Positions 6,715-15,530 of a stretch of DNA of 64,000 nt are shown one piece after another (the stretch's first letter is position 1; each line of letters begins with the position of its first letter). A program made the position numbers and the translations under genes. The DNA is from JAPYWM01 sp964489015 (lineage in GTDB: Bacteria; Bacteroidota; Bacteroidia; SpSt-205): NCBI GenBank assembly GCA_964489015.1, contig CAZAXD010000004.1, positions 1 to 64,000 of the forward strand. Direction: 5' to 3'. The notes beneath the pieces were generated by a model. It was not told the origin of the DNA. It worked only from the letters and a program-made list of their open reading frames with translations, and made no database searches.

Positions 6715-8454
6715 ATGCGTATTCTCAAACTTTTAGCGGTAGTAGCGTTATTATCTGCTAGTAAGGCGCAGAATGCCTATGTACAACTCATTCACGGTGT
6801 GGCCGATGTAGTCGGGGTTAATTTCCCCGTTACATTAGATAGCATTGACATTTATATTTCGACTGATGGCGGCCAAAACTGGAGCCTAGCAGTCCCTGAC
6901 TTTAAGTTTCGGCAGGCGACTCCTTACATTCCCCTGCCAGCGAATAGCAATCAGTTACAGGCTGGTGTAGCTCCAGGTAACTCGACAGGGCCAAGCGATA
7001 TCCTGCTAAATTATAGTCTGCCGGTCCTATCCTCTAATGTTTATTACATTGCTACAATCGCTGGGACGATAGATTTTCTTGCGTCTGCAGTTGACGTGGA
7101 TATTTACTACTATGCTAATGCTCGTGCCACGGCGAATAGCCCTAGCCAAGTCGATCTCTTAGCTTTTCATGCGTCGCTTGATGCGGGAGCAGTGGCTTAT
7201 TACTGGGCGATAGCTCGCACAGTTCACGCATATATCCCCGATGGCAACCTATCTTACCGCGCGTATACACCCGGTTATAAGTCTATCTCCTCGAATGACG
7301 TTTTTATCGTAGGCGACTCGGCTGATCATAATGCAATTAATGGGGGCTGGCTCATTCCAGTCTCCACTAATACTTCTCTTTGGGGGAATGCTGGCGTTAT
7401 TTTGATATCGGGCTACATCAATACCGCAGATCCGGCTAAAGCGATCGGTGCCCACTTGGTGTTGCCTAGTGGAACTGTAGTCCCCTTATCTATCCAAGAG
7501 GTTCGACGGATTCAAATCATTCATAATGCTGCGGATCCGGCGCTGGCGCAGGTAGATATTCACCCTCAATTCTTTCCTAATCCTAGCTATGCACTCTCGC
7601 TAGATTTTCGCCAAGCTTTTGGTACATTCTTTTTGAGCCGATCGACAGGATCCAATATTCCTTTTTACTTTAGTGCTCGTGGCAATACAACTACACCTAT
7701 TGCTACGGTAAACTTTACCGTGCCGGCTAGCGGTCAAAATGTACTAGTTTTTGCGCAAGGCGTCGGCAATCCTAGTCAGTTTGCTGCTAATCCTGACAAT
7801 CAATCTACGGCTTTTACCTTGATAGCGGCCACAGGTGCTCGGGGTGTCGCTCCGGTAGGCAGTTTTAGCGTGATACCTTTTCATGGGGTTACAGATGCGC
7901 CCACGGTGGATGTGGAGATTGTCAATGTCGGTACGGTAAGTGCACTCACGTATGGTATCCGTGGAAGTGCTGTGACCTTGCCGGCTAATACAGATCAAAC
8001 TCTAAATATTCGGGTTGGGTCAACGGTAGTGGCGTCCTTTACATTGTCGGCCTCTCAGGCCCGTAGTGGCGAAGGCGCTGCCGTCTTTGCCAGCGGATTT
8101 TTGGATCCGGCAGCCAATCAAAATGGCCCGGCTTTTGGGCTTTATGTCGCTTATCCGGATGGCACAGTGGAACCGTTGGGGGTGACGAGCACCCTTTCAA
8201 CCCGTGCAGATAGCCGTCTCGTCCAAGCTGCTACCTGGCCTATCGATGGTACTGACTGGCTTATCACTGTAGGAGTTCGGCACCAGGAAGCGCTTTTTTA
8301 CAAACTCATCACCCCTGTTGGTCAGATCGTTCGCATCGGTACCTGGGAAACGCCTGGCCAAGGCACCTGGACCTTCCGCCTCTCGGGTGAAAGTCTCTCC
8401 GCCGGCCTTTATCTACTCGAGATCGATGGTCAGGTCATCAAGCTAATGCGCTAA
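6715..8454 (+). CDS. secreted DUF4397 repeat protein with a T9SS-type C-terminal domain
   Basis: 579 residues. A Sec signal peptide (MRILKLLAVVALLSASKAQ) is followed by three DUF4397-like units, recognisable by AYVQLIHGVAD (about residue 21), IQIIHNAAD (about 266) and FSVIPFHGVTD (about 382). The last 75 residues (from about LVQAATWPIDGTDW) end in SLSAGLYLLEIDGQVIKLMR, which matches the type A sorting domain recognised by the type IX secretion system. Predicted to be exported across the outer membrane and attached or released at the cell surface; DUF4397 has no established biochemical role. A strong hairpin terminator lies 20 bp after the stop. Local codon choice is more varied and AT-rich than in the housekeeping genes. 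Confidence 0.88.
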   Translation: MRILKLLAVVALLSASKAQNAYVQLIHGVADVVGVNFPVTLDSIDIYISTDGGQNWSLAVPDFKFRQATPYIPLPANSNQLQAGVAPGNSTGPSDILLNYSLPVLSSNVYYIATIAGTIDFLASAVDVDIYYYANARATANSPSQVDLLAFHASLDAGAVAYYWAIARTVHAYIPDGNLSYRAYTPGYKSISSNDVFIVGDSADHNAINGGWLIPVSTNTSLWGNAGVILISGYINTADPAKAIGAHLVLPSGTVVPLSIQEVRRIQIIHNAADPALAQVDIHPQFFPNPSYALSLDFRQAFGTFFLSRSTGSNIPFYFSARGNTTTPIATVNFTVPASGQNVLVFAQGVGNPSQFAANPDNQSTAFTLIAATGARGVAPVGSFSVIPFHGVTDAPTVDVEIVNVGTVSALTYGIRGSAVTLPANTDQTLNIRVGSTVVASFTLSASQARSGEGAAVFASGFLDPAANQNGPAFGLYVAYPDGTVEPLGVTSTLSTRADSRLVQAATWPIDGTDWLITVGVRHQEALFYKLITPVGQIVRIGTWETPGQGTWTFRLSGESLSAGLYLLEIDGQVIKLMR

Positions 8455-8474
8455 GCAGCGCTGCTAAATTATAG

Positions 8475-8512
8475 GAAATGGGGGGGTGAAGTTCGCCACC
8501 CCCATTTCTTTT
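8475..8512. terminator. bidirectional intrinsic terminator between convergent genes
   Basis: GAAATGGGGG and CCCCCATTTC pair around a short GTG/CAC extension and a loop, followed on the plus strand by TTTT. It sits between the stop at 8454 (plus) and the stop at 8515 (minus), so it can serve both transcripts. Confidence 0.8.
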
Positions 8513-8514
8513 GG

Positions 8515-9144
8515 TCACTTCAGGATCCAGCCTAAAGCAAAGCCCATACGCGGGATAGGCCGACCACCTGGAAGCAAGAGCAGGTCCCCTATGGCTAGCA
8601 TGGAAAGGAAATTCGTGACAGGCCGCTGAGGCTCCCAGTTGTGTACGACGTAGCGCGCCCCTAACCCGCCCCATACATCGAATGTCAAACGGCTGCCAAG
8701 CTGGCCCTGATAGCCGAGCAGCAGAGTCCCTTCGTAGGCCTGGATGTAGCGGGTTGAGAGGCGAGAGAGCCCTAGTGTATCCTGGTACTCAACCTCCTGG
8801 GCATAGCGCTGGTAGCCGCCCATGAGCGCTAAGTAGCCTCCCTCCAACGTGTAGGAGGGGCGGTTTTTGGGGGCACGCGGGCTAAAGTAACTCCGATACT
8901 GACAGCGAACCTTTGCCCCTGTCTGCTTAAAGTCGCCTTCTGAAAGCTGGCCTAGATAGCCGAAGACCCACCCCCCTTCGAGTTGGATGCTTTCTGTAGA
9001 GCTGAAGGGAACCTCTAGTCCGCCGTGCAAGGTGTACTGAAAGGGGTCTAGCATCGCGAGGGGCATGCACTTAATGACGGCTTTCTGGCCTTGGCTGTGA
9101 GCAAGGCAAAGACCGGCTAAGATGATAGTGGCGTGTCTCATCAT
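8515..9144 (-). CDS. small secreted outer-membrane beta-barrel-like protein, unknown function
   Basis: 209 residues. It begins with a signal peptide (MMRHATIILAGLCLAHSQGQ) and continues with alternating aromatic/hydrophobic stretches and many Gly and Tyr (LEGGWVFGYLGQL, TLEGGYLALMGGYQRY, GTLLLGYQGQL, DVWGGLGARYVV), the pattern of an 8-strand outer-membrane barrel. The C-terminal GFALGWILK is compatible with a final strand. I do not recognise a named family with confidence; a DUF3575-like protein is one possibility. Its ATGATG start overlaps the kbl stop by 4 bp, so it is probably translationally coupled to kbl, although the two products act in different compartments. Confidence 0.65.
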   Translation of the reverse strand: MMRHATIILAGLCLAHSQGQKAVIKCMPLAMLDPFQYTLHGGLEVPFSSTESIQLEGGWVFGYLGQLSEGDFKQTGAKVRCQYRSYFSPRAPKNRPSYTLEGGYLALMGGYQRYAQEVEYQDTLGLSRLSTRYIQAYEGTLLLGYQGQLGSRLTFDVWGGLGARYVVHNWEPQRPVTNFLSMLAIGDLLLLPGGRPIPRMGFALGWILK

Positions 9145-10343
9145 ACAGTGGAGTGACGTACGCCGAGCCGATGCCCCACCTTCTCAAAGGCGTGCAAGGC
9201 CTGATCCAGGTGGTGCTGGGTGTGGGCCGCACAAAGTTGGACCCGGATACGGGCCTCGCCTTTAGGAACCACAGGATAGGAGAAGCCGATCACGTAGATC
9301 CCCTCTTCCAGCAAAGCATCAGCGAAGCGGTTAGCCAAGACGGCATCGTAGAGCATTATCGGTACAATGGGATGATCACCGGGCTTGATATCAAAGCCTA
9401 GCTGCTGAAGGCCCTGACGGAAGTAGCGGGTATTGGCCTCGAGCTGGTCACGAAGTTCGGTCGTCTCGGAGAGCCATGAGAAGATCGAGAGAGCGGTCGC
9501 TGCAATGACGGGCGAGAGAGAGTTTGAGAAGAGGTAGGGCCGAGAGCGCTGACGTAAGTATTCGATAAGAGGCGCTGGGCCGGCCACAAACCCACCCATT
9601 GCGCCCCCTAAAGCTTTGCCTAAGGTACCGGTTAGAATGATATCCTTCGCCCCGAGTAGGTGAAACTTCTCGGGGGTGCCCCGGCCCGTAGGGCCTACAA
9701 AGCCGGTAGCATGTGAATCATCAACGATCATTAGCGCATCATACCGCTGGGCTAAGGCATAGATCTCATCCAGCTTGGCGTAGTCACCATCCATCGAGAA
9801 GACGCCATCCGTGACAATGACGCGGAAACGGGCTGGCTGCGCTTCTTGTAAGCGGGCTTCCAGCTCGGCCATATCCCCATGCTTGTATACAGAGCGCTTG
9901 GCTTTGGTGAGACGGATGCCATCGATCAGGCTGGCGTGATTCAGCGCGTCGGATATGATAACATCTTCAGGTCCAAAAAATGGCTCAAATACCCCGCCAT
10001 TCGCATCAAAGGCGGCTGCATAGAGAATCGCGTCTTCGCAGTGCAAAAAGGTAGCTATAGCCCGCTCGAGTGCTTTATGAACGCTTTGGGTACCGCAGAT
10101 GAAGCGCACTGAGGCCATGCCGTAACCCCATCGGTCTAGCGCCTCATGAGCTGCCTGTACAATGCGCGGATGAGACGCCAGACCTAAGTAGTTATTCGCA
10201 CAGAAATTGAGAACCGTTCGGCCGTCTGCCAAGCGGATTTCGACCCCTTGGGGTGAGTCGATGATCCGTTCTCGCTTGAAAAGTCCACTTTCAACTAAGT
10301 TTTTTAGTTCGGCTTCGATGTGGGCTAATAAGGCGTGACTCAT
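9141..10343 (-). CDS. kbl: glycine C-acetyltransferase (2-amino-3-ketobutyrate CoA ligase)
   Basis: A 400-residue PLP enzyme of the alpha-oxoamine synthase family; it converts 2-amino-3-oxobutyrate and CoA to glycine and acetyl-CoA in threonine breakdown. Visible motifs: NFCANNYLGL near the N-terminus, VRFICGTQSVHKALE, DALNHASLIDGIRL, DDSHATGFVG (PLP-binding Asp) and TGTLGKALGG with the Schiff-base Lys. Motifs and length fit Kbl rather than BioF or HemA, although BioF-like substrate use cannot be excluded from sequence. No threonine dehydrogenase is in the window. The start is fixed by a TAACTTTG box 4 nt upstream, back to back with the yebC promoter. Confidence 0.9.
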   Translation of the reverse strand: MSHALLAHIEAELKNLVESGLFKRERIIDSPQGVEIRLADGRTVLNFCANNYLGLASHPRIVQAAHEALDRWGYGMASVRFICGTQSVHKALERAIATFLHCEDAILYAAAFDANGGVFEPFFGPEDVIISDALNHASLIDGIRLTKAKRSVYKHGDMAELEARLQEAQPARFRVIVTDGVFSMDGDYAKLDEIYALAQRYDALMIVDDSHATGFVGPTGRGTPEKFHLLGAKDIILTGTLGKALGGAMGGFVAGPAPLIEYLRQRSRPYLFSNSLSPVIAATALSIFSWLSETTELRDQLEANTRYFRQGLQQLGFDIKPGDHPIVPIMLYDAVLANRFADALLEEGIYVIGFSYPVVPKGEARIRVQLCAAHTQHHLDQALHAFEKVGHRLGVRHSTV

Positions 10344-10347
10344 TAGG

Positions 10348-10355
10348 CAAAGTTA
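10348..10355 (-). promoter_or_regulatory. -7 promoter box TAACTTTG of kbl
   Basis: Minus-strand box, 4 nt before the kbl ATG. Only 18 bp separate it from the opposing yebC box. Confidence 0.7.
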
Positions 10356-10373
10356 AGCCAAAAGGGGAGTTCG

Positions 10374-10381
10374 TATCTTTG
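10374..10381 (+). promoter_or_regulatory. -7 promoter box TATCTTTG of yebC
   Basis: Perfect consensus, 4 nt before the ATG at 10386. Divergent from the kbl promoter. Confidence 0.75.
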
Positions 10382-10385
10382 CCGT

Positions 10386-11129
10386 ATGGCAGGTCATAGC
10401 AAATGGGCCCAAATCAAGCGCAAAAAAGCAGCGAATGACGCCAAGCGCGGTGCGCTCTTTACCAAGCTGGTTCGGGAAGTGACCGTAGCTGCTAAAGAAG
10501 GTGGTCCCAATCTAGACGCCAACCCCCGCCTGCGCTTAGCGATTCAGAATGCTCGCCGGGCCAATATGCCCAAGGACGTCATAGAACGCGCTATCCATAA
10601 GGGTTCGTCCGGCGCCGAGAGCTATACGGAAGTGACTTACGAGGGGTATGGGCCGGGCGGCGTCGCCATCATGATAGAAGCCATGACGGATAATATCAAT
10701 CGAACCGTTTCGCAGTTACGTACGCTCTTTAGTCGGGGGGGCGGTAGCCTAAGTACGTCCGGCTCCGTCTCTTATCTTTTCGTGCGAAAGGGCGTTTTTG
10801 TCATCCCAGCCGAGCGTATCTCCGATGAAGAGCGCCTGATCGAAAAACTGATCGAAGCTGGCGCCGAAGATATTGAGGGCGGAGAGCAGACCGTCGTGAC
10901 GTGCAACTTCGAAGACTTTGGCTCAGTTCAGCAGACTTTGGAAGGACTAGGTATTGAGCCTGAAGAGGCTAATCTGCAGTGGATCCCTACGACGTATGTC
11001 CAGCTAAGCTGGGAAGAGGCACAAAAGGCACTACGCCTAGTCGACCAGCTAGAAGAGCTCGATGACGTCCAGAAAGTCCACCATAACCTAGCTATGACCG
11101 AGGAGATAGCCCAAAAGTATGTCGCTTGA
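10386..11129 (+). CDS. yebC: YebC/PmpR (TACO1) family protein
   Basis: 247 residues. The N-terminus MAGHSKWAQIKRKKAANDAKRG is the family hallmark, followed by KEGGPNLDANPRLRLAI, NMPKDVIERAI and YEGYGPGGVA. Family members are described as DNA-binding regulators and, more recently, as factors that relieve ribosome stalling. It is the first gene of a tight plus-strand run (yebC, carboxylase, purC, Sel1 protein) linked by short overlaps; the downstream ATG lies 11 bp inside its 3' end. Confidence 0.93.
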   Translation: MAGHSKWAQIKRKKAANDAKRGALFTKLVREVTVAAKEGGPNLDANPRLRLAIQNARRANMPKDVIERAIHKGSSGAESYTEVTYEGYGPGGVAIMIEAMTDNINRTVSQLRTLFSRGGGSLSTSGSVSYLFVRKGVFVIPAERISDEERLIEKLIEAGAEDIEGGEQTVVTCNFEDFGSVQQTLEGLGIEPEEANLQWIPTTYVQLSWEEAQKALRLVDQLEELDDVQKVHHNLAMTEEIAQKYVA

Positions 11130-12684
11130 CCCTTTTATTGAGGAACGCACGCGTAACAAGCTCGCCCGCAAGCAGGCCGAAGCGCTCCAAGGCGGCGGTG
11201 CCGATAAGGTGGCAGCCCAGCACGCCAAGGGTAAGCTCAGTGCTCGAGAACGCCTCGAAGTCTTACTAGACCCGGGGACTTTCGTCGAAATCGGGGCCCT
11301 CGTCACGCACCGCAGCCGCGAGTTTGGCTTAGAAAAGCAGCGCATTCCAGGAGACGGCGTTATCACCGGTATGGGCCATGTCAACGGTAGGCCGGTGTAT
11401 GTCTTTAGTCAGGATTTCACGGTCTTTGGTGGCTCTCTCTCGGAAATGCACGCCCAGAAGATCGTACGTCTGCAGGATCTTGCTCTTGAAAACGGCCTGC
11501 CTATTATCGGGCTTAACGATTCTGGCGGTGCTCGCATCCAAGAGGGTATTTTATCCTTGGCAGGCTATGCCGACATCTTTTACCGAAATGTCCTCGCTTC
11601 TGGGGTGATTCCTCAGCTATCTGTCATCTTAGGCCCTTGTGCGGGGGGGGCCGTGTATAGTCCCGCTATAACGGACTTTATCTTGATGAGCGAGGCCTCC
11701 TCCTATATGTTTGTGACGGGGCCTAATGTCGTCAAGACCGTCACCCATGAGACGGTGACCTTCGAAGAGCTGGGCGGAGCGCAGGTACACGCCACTAAAA
11801 GCGGCGTGGCTCATTTGACGGCTCCACATGACGTGGCGGTCCTCCTTCTAACGAGGCGCCTTTTGTCTTATTTGCCGAGCTCTTGGCAGGAGAAGCCGCC
11901 AGTCCTACCCTCCATAGCGCCGACGGACCGACCCGTGCCCCAGTTGCGCTATATCGTGCCCGAAAACCCAGCCCAGCACTATGACGTCCGAGAGGTGATC
12001 CGAGCTATCGTGGACCCTTTTAGCTTTTTGGAGATTCAGCCGCAGTTTGCGCCCAATATCATCGTGGGTTTTGCTCGCCTAGGGGGGCATGTCGTCGGCA
12101 TCGTGGCCAACCAGCCCCTCGTTTTGGCAGGCGTGCTGGACATTCAAGCCTCCCAAAAGGGGGCCCGCTTTGTGCGCTTTTGTGATGCGTTTAATATCCC
12201 GCTCATTGTGCTAGAAGATGTGCCCGGGTTTTTGCCAGGTACCAGCCAGGAGTGGGGTGGCATCATCAAGGAGGGGGCTAAGCTCCTTTATGCTTTCAGT
12301 GAAGCGACGGTTCCGCGCCTGACTGTGATTTTGCGGAAAGCGTATGGCGGTGCTTACGACGTGATGAACTCTAGGCATATTGGGGCTGATATGGTATATG
12401 CCTGGCCTACCGCGGAGATTGCCGTCATGGGCCCCCAAGGTGCTGCCGAGATTATCTTTAAGAAAGAGATCGCCCAGGCAGCTGACCCCGTGCAAGCGCT
12501 TGCAGAAAAGACCAAAGAGTACCAGCGCATCTTTGCAAACCCTTATCGGGCTGCTGACCGCGGCTTTGTAGATGCTATTATTTATCCTGAGCAGACCCGT
12601 TCAGTGCTCTACCACTCTCTCATTGCCCTGCAAACCAAAAAGAAGACACGCCCAGCCCGAAAACACGGAAATATACCCTTATGA
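11119..12684 (+). CDS. pccB: acyl-CoA (propionyl-CoA type) carboxylase, carboxyltransferase beta subunit
   Basis: 521 residues, the usual length for PccB/MmdA-type carboxyltransferases. Two crotonase-like halves are visible: the N-terminal half with KLSARERLEVLLDPGTF, GLNDSGGARIQEGILSL and GPCAGGAVYSPAITDF (oxyanion-hole glycines), and the C-terminal half with VVGIVANQPLVLAGVLDI, DVPGFLPGTSQEW and RKAYGGAYDVMNS. It transfers carboxyl from biotin to an acyl-CoA, probably propionyl-CoA giving (S)-methylmalonyl-CoA. The biotin carboxylase/carrier subunits are not here, but methylmalonyl-CoA epimerase is at 35703-36107, which supports propionyl-CoA use. Substrate choice is inferred. Confidence 0.9.
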   Translation: MSLDPFIEERTRNKLARKQAEALQGGGADKVAAQHAKGKLSARERLEVLLDPGTFVEIGALVTHRSREFGLEKQRIPGDGVITGMGHVNGRPVYVFSQDFTVFGGSLSEMHAQKIVRLQDLALENGLPIIGLNDSGGARIQEGILSLAGYADIFYRNVLASGVIPQLSVILGPCAGGAVYSPAITDFILMSEASSYMFVTGPNVVKTVTHETVTFEELGGAQVHATKSGVAHLTAPHDVAVLLLTRRLLSYLPSSWQEKPPVLPSIAPTDRPVPQLRYIVPENPAQHYDVREVIRAIVDPFSFLEIQPQFAPNIIVGFARLGGHVVGIVANQPLVLAGVLDIQASQKGARFVRFCDAFNIPLIVLEDVPGFLPGTSQEWGGIIKEGAKLLYAFSEATVPRLTVILRKAYGGAYDVMNSRHIGADMVYAWPTAEIAVMGPQGAAEIIFKKEIAQAADPVQALAEKTKEYQRIFANPYRAADRGFVDAIIYPEQTRSVLYHSLIALQTKKKTRPARKHGNIPL

Positions 12685-13625
12685 GCGGCATATACGAAAC
12701 GAATTTTCAATTTGAGCGGCAGACCGGCTTTAGACGGGGTAAGGTCCGCGATATTTACGAAATCGCCGGTGAGTATTTGGTCATGGTCACCACAGACCGG
12801 ATATCAGCGTATGATGTGATCCTTCCTGACACGATCCCGCACAAGGGGCAGGTTCTCACGGAGATTACGCAGTACATGTACCAGCAGCTAAGTGGTATTT
12901 GTCCGACGGCCTGGGTCTCGACGCCGGATCCGCAGGTTATGATCGTACGGCAAGCGCGTGTCTTTCCGGTAGAGGTGATCGTGCGGCGGTGTCTGGTAGG
13001 GTATGTGTGGCGCTTGTATCGGACAGGTGGCCGCCTCATCTCTGGGGTGCGTTTGCCAGATGGGCTCATAGAAAACGATTTACTGCCTGAGCCGATTTTG
13101 ACCCCTACGACTAAGTCAGTCATTGGGCATGATGTGGAGGTATCAGAGCGTGAGATCGTAGAAAGTGGTCTTGTCCCGGCTCCCCAATGGGAAAAGATCC
13201 GAGCCTATGCCTTGCAGCTTTTTGCGCGGGGCATAGAGATGGCAGAACGCGGGGGCATGCTGCTCTGTGATGCCAAGTATGAATTTGCGGAACTAGATGG
13301 CGAGGTGGTTTTGGTGGATGAGGTGCATACGCCAGACAGTGCGCGTTACCTACTTCTAGAAGGGTATGAGGAGCGGCAGCGGCGGGCCGATCCGCAGGTC
13401 CACATGACGAAGGAATACGTGCGGGAATGGCTCATGCGGCAGGGCTTTCAGGGCCAGCCGAATGCCACGCCGCCAGCCCTGCCAGCCTCCCTGGTAGCGG
13501 AAGCCGCCGCCCGTTACCGCGAGGTCTGTGAGCGCTTGACCGAGCGGCCATTTAGTCCGCGCAGCTACGAAAATATCCTGGAGACTATGTATGAGCGGGT
13601 GGCGCGGGCTTTGGCTGCTTTGTAA
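12681..13625 (+). CDS. purC: phosphoribosylaminoimidazole-succinocarboxamide synthase
   Basis: A 314-residue SAICAR synthetase joining aspartate to CAIR with ATP in purine synthesis. Motifs: GKVRDIYEI at the N-terminal ATP site, TTDRISAYDVIL, PVEVIVRRCLVGYVW, LCDAKYEFAE and LVDEVHTPDSAR. The length matches the longer PurC form rather than the roughly 240-residue E. coli form. The ATG overlaps the carboxylase stop in an ATGA arrangement. Its last 35 bp overlap the signal-peptide region of the next gene in another frame. Confidence 0.95.
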   Translation: MSGIYETNFQFERQTGFRRGKVRDIYEIAGEYLVMVTTDRISAYDVILPDTIPHKGQVLTEITQYMYQQLSGICPTAWVSTPDPQVMIVRQARVFPVEVIVRRCLVGYVWRLYRTGGRLISGVRLPDGLIENDLLPEPILTPTTKSVIGHDVEVSEREIVESGLVPAPQWEKIRAYALQLFARGIEMAERGGMLLCDAKYEFAELDGEVVLVDEVHTPDSARYLLLEGYEERQRRADPQVHMTKEYVREWLMRQGFQGQPNATPPALPASLVAEAAARYREVCERLTERPFSPRSYENILETMYERVARALAAL

Positions 13626-14454
13626 CTGGGTATGGGCCCAGTGGGCGGATACCCTTCTGATCCAGCATGGTGTTTTAGGTAAAGACAACCGCTTTCACCT
13701 TCCGAAGCCCTCCCAAGCACAGGTTGACTCGCTGCGGCGCCTCGCTTATCAGGGGAGCACATCGGCCCAGATGGCGCTAGTGGAATACTTTCAGCTCATA
13801 GAACTAAAGCCTGATAGCGCCCAGCGGTACTTAAGGATGGCGCTGCGGACTGGCGTGCCGGAAGCCGCTTATCTACTCGGGATTGCTTATTTGCGGGGTG
13901 TCGAGGCGCCGTGCCGACCGGCTGAAGCTCGACGGCTATTAGATTCGGCCGCTAGTCAAGGTCATATCTTGGCGCTGCGGGTACTCTGGCAAGAGCTAGA
14001 GATTCCGGATAGTGTAGAGGTGCTTCGTCGGCGGGTATGGCCTGCGGATCCTAAAGCAGCTTTTCGGTACGCGGCGCAGGCCGCTCAGTTAGGGGACCGA
14101 CCTAGTATGGTGGCGCTTGCTCGCTATTATGCGAATGGTCAAGGCACGTCTAAAAGCGATTCGCTTGCCTACCTGTGGCTCGAAAAAGCGGCCTCGCAAG
14201 GCTATATCCCAGCTCAGATTCTTCTTGCGGAGTGGTACTTAGAGCGCTGGCACATGCCCGAGCAGGCCATCCGCTGGGCTGACCTGGTCTTGCAGCGTGA
14301 GGAGGCCAGCGTCGAGGAGCGTTACCGGGCTTCTGTGGCTCGTTATCATGCGGAGGCTCTGCCTCTTTGGATTAATGCTTTTCGGCAGCGGCTTTGTCTG
14401 CCTACCAAAACCTACAGCCCGCCGAGCTGGTATCAGTCCGCTTCGCAGCCTTAG
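13591..14454 (+). CDS. secreted Sel1-repeat (TPR-like) protein
   Basis: 287 residues. A signal peptide (MSGWRGLWLLCNWVWAQWAD) is followed by Sel1-type helical repeats: GSTSAQMALVEYFQL, GVPEAAYLLGIAYLRG, DRPSMVALARYYANGQG with AYLWLEKAASQGYIPAQILLAEWY. Sel1 repeats mediate protein-protein contacts; the partner is unknown and I see no catalytic domain. The start lies inside purC, required by the signal peptide. It ends in a TTAG shared with the convergent glycosyltransferase stop (4-bp overlap). Confidence 0.8.
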   Translation: MSGWRGLWLLCNWVWAQWADTLLIQHGVLGKDNRFHLPKPSQAQVDSLRRLAYQGSTSAQMALVEYFQLIELKPDSAQRYLRMALRTGVPEAAYLLGIAYLRGVEAPCRPAEARRLLDSAASQGHILALRVLWQELEIPDSVEVLRRRVWPADPKAAFRYAAQAAQLGDRPSMVALARYYANGQGTSKSDSLAYLWLEKAASQGYIPAQILLAEWYLERWHMPEQAIRWADLVLQREEASVEERYRASVARYHAEALPLWINAFRQRLCLPTKTYSPPSWYQSASQP

Positions 14455-15491
14455 CCTTGTAAGGCTTGTCGCAGCGTTTCTACATAGGGGGCGAGGTCCC
14501 ACGTAAAGCGCTGGTATAAGCTGGATAGCGGTAGGTCACCTGCGGCGAGCGCTTCGAGTCGCTGAGCTAAAGCCTGGGGGGAGTCGTAAAAAAAGCTTGA
14601 ATCCTCGAGGTCAGGCTCGTCAGCAAAGGCCTGCGGTAAAAGAAGGGGCTTTTTGTACAAATGAGCTAAGGGAAAAGCCCCCATGATTTGGTAGCGAAGG
14701 TAGGGCTTGGCTTTAGCAGGCTCCAGGTGCACTAAGGGTAAAACAGCTCGGCTCTGTTGGATGTAAGCGTGATAGCGTGGAAAGTCGATGACTTCTGCAA
14801 AGCGGATAAAGAGATCGGCGTAGCCAACCTGCTCTAGACGAGTAGCCAAGTCGGGGTAGTCACTATGAGGGGCCTCGCTGGGACCCAAGAGTAAAAAGCG
14901 AAAGCGGTCTCGCCCTTTTAGGTGTCTGAGCGCCTCTATCAGGCTAAAATAATCGCGCCGTTTGTACTCAATACGGCCCGGGATAGCGATGTAAATAGAG
15001 CCATGAGGGAGGGGGGATGGCGGTATCAGCCGATAGAAAGAAGGTGGGCAGAAATGAATAGGCAGGTAAGACAGAGGGTAAGTTTTAGAGATACCCCCTA
15101 AGAGCCCTGGGCGTAGCACGAAAAAGTGCTTGAGATAGCGACGGAGTCGCCACTGAAGCCAGCTAAAGCGCTGGAGCTTTTGGGTATTGTGGATGAGCCC
15201 GACCTGGGGCAGAGGCTCCAGGTGCTGGGCTAGCTTGAGCGGTTCACGCCCATAAGCGGTCACGTGAAAAACATGGGTGAAGGGGCTCTGGTGTAATTGG
15301 TCCCTGAGTAGTGGTTCCCAGCCCGAAAAGGGGATAAAGTGATGCACCTCTGCTAGCGCCGTATAGAGCGAAGCCGTGCTCGGCGGGGCGAGTACCGTGA
15401 CTTGCTGCGCCGGCAGGGCTGCTGTGTAGGCTAAAAGAGCAAGGAGCGCCTCATGATGATTGTTTGAGAGCTCTGCTAGGAGGAGATGCAT
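14451..15491 (-). CDS. glycosyltransferase, GT4/GT-B-like
   Basis: 346 residues from the ATG at 15491 (MHLLLAELSNNHHEALLALL); the longer frame to 15623 runs into the divergent cmk gene and has no family-like sequence. The C-terminal half has the GT-B donor-side pattern: YIAIPGRIEYKRRDYFSLIE, FRFLLLGPSEAP, IDFPRYHAYIQQSRAVLPLV and MGAFPLAHLYKKPLLLP, consistent with a nucleotide-sugar-dependent retaining enzyme. The N-terminal half is less conserved. It may act in surface polysaccharide assembly; no other sugar gene is adjacent. A loose TACTTTG element lies about 20 nt upstream of the start. Confidence 0.72.
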   Translation of the reverse strand: MHLLLAELSNNHHEALLALLAYTAALPAQQVTVLAPPSTASLYTALAEVHHFIPFSGWEPLLRDQLHQSPFTHVFHVTAYGREPLKLAQHLEPLPQVGLIHNTQKLQRFSWLQWRLRRYLKHFFVLRPGLLGGISKTYPLSYLPIHFCPPSFYRLIPPSPLPHGSIYIAIPGRIEYKRRDYFSLIEALRHLKGRDRFRFLLLGPSEAPHSDYPDLATRLEQVGYADLFIRFAEVIDFPRYHAYIQQSRAVLPLVHLEPAKAKPYLRYQIMGAFPLAHLYKKPLLLPQAFADEPDLEDSSFFYDSPQALAQRLEALAAGDLPLSSLYQRFTWDLAPYVETLRQALQG

Positions 15492-15519
15492 GAAGAGGGA
15501 GGGTTTGGCGCAAAGTACG

Positions 15520-15527
15520 TATTTTTG
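15520..15527 (+). promoter_or_regulatory. -7 promoter box TATTTTTG of cmk
   Basis: 3 nt before the ATG at 15531; it decides the start against the in-frame ATG at 15486. Confidence 0.65.
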
Positions 15528-15530
15528 AAA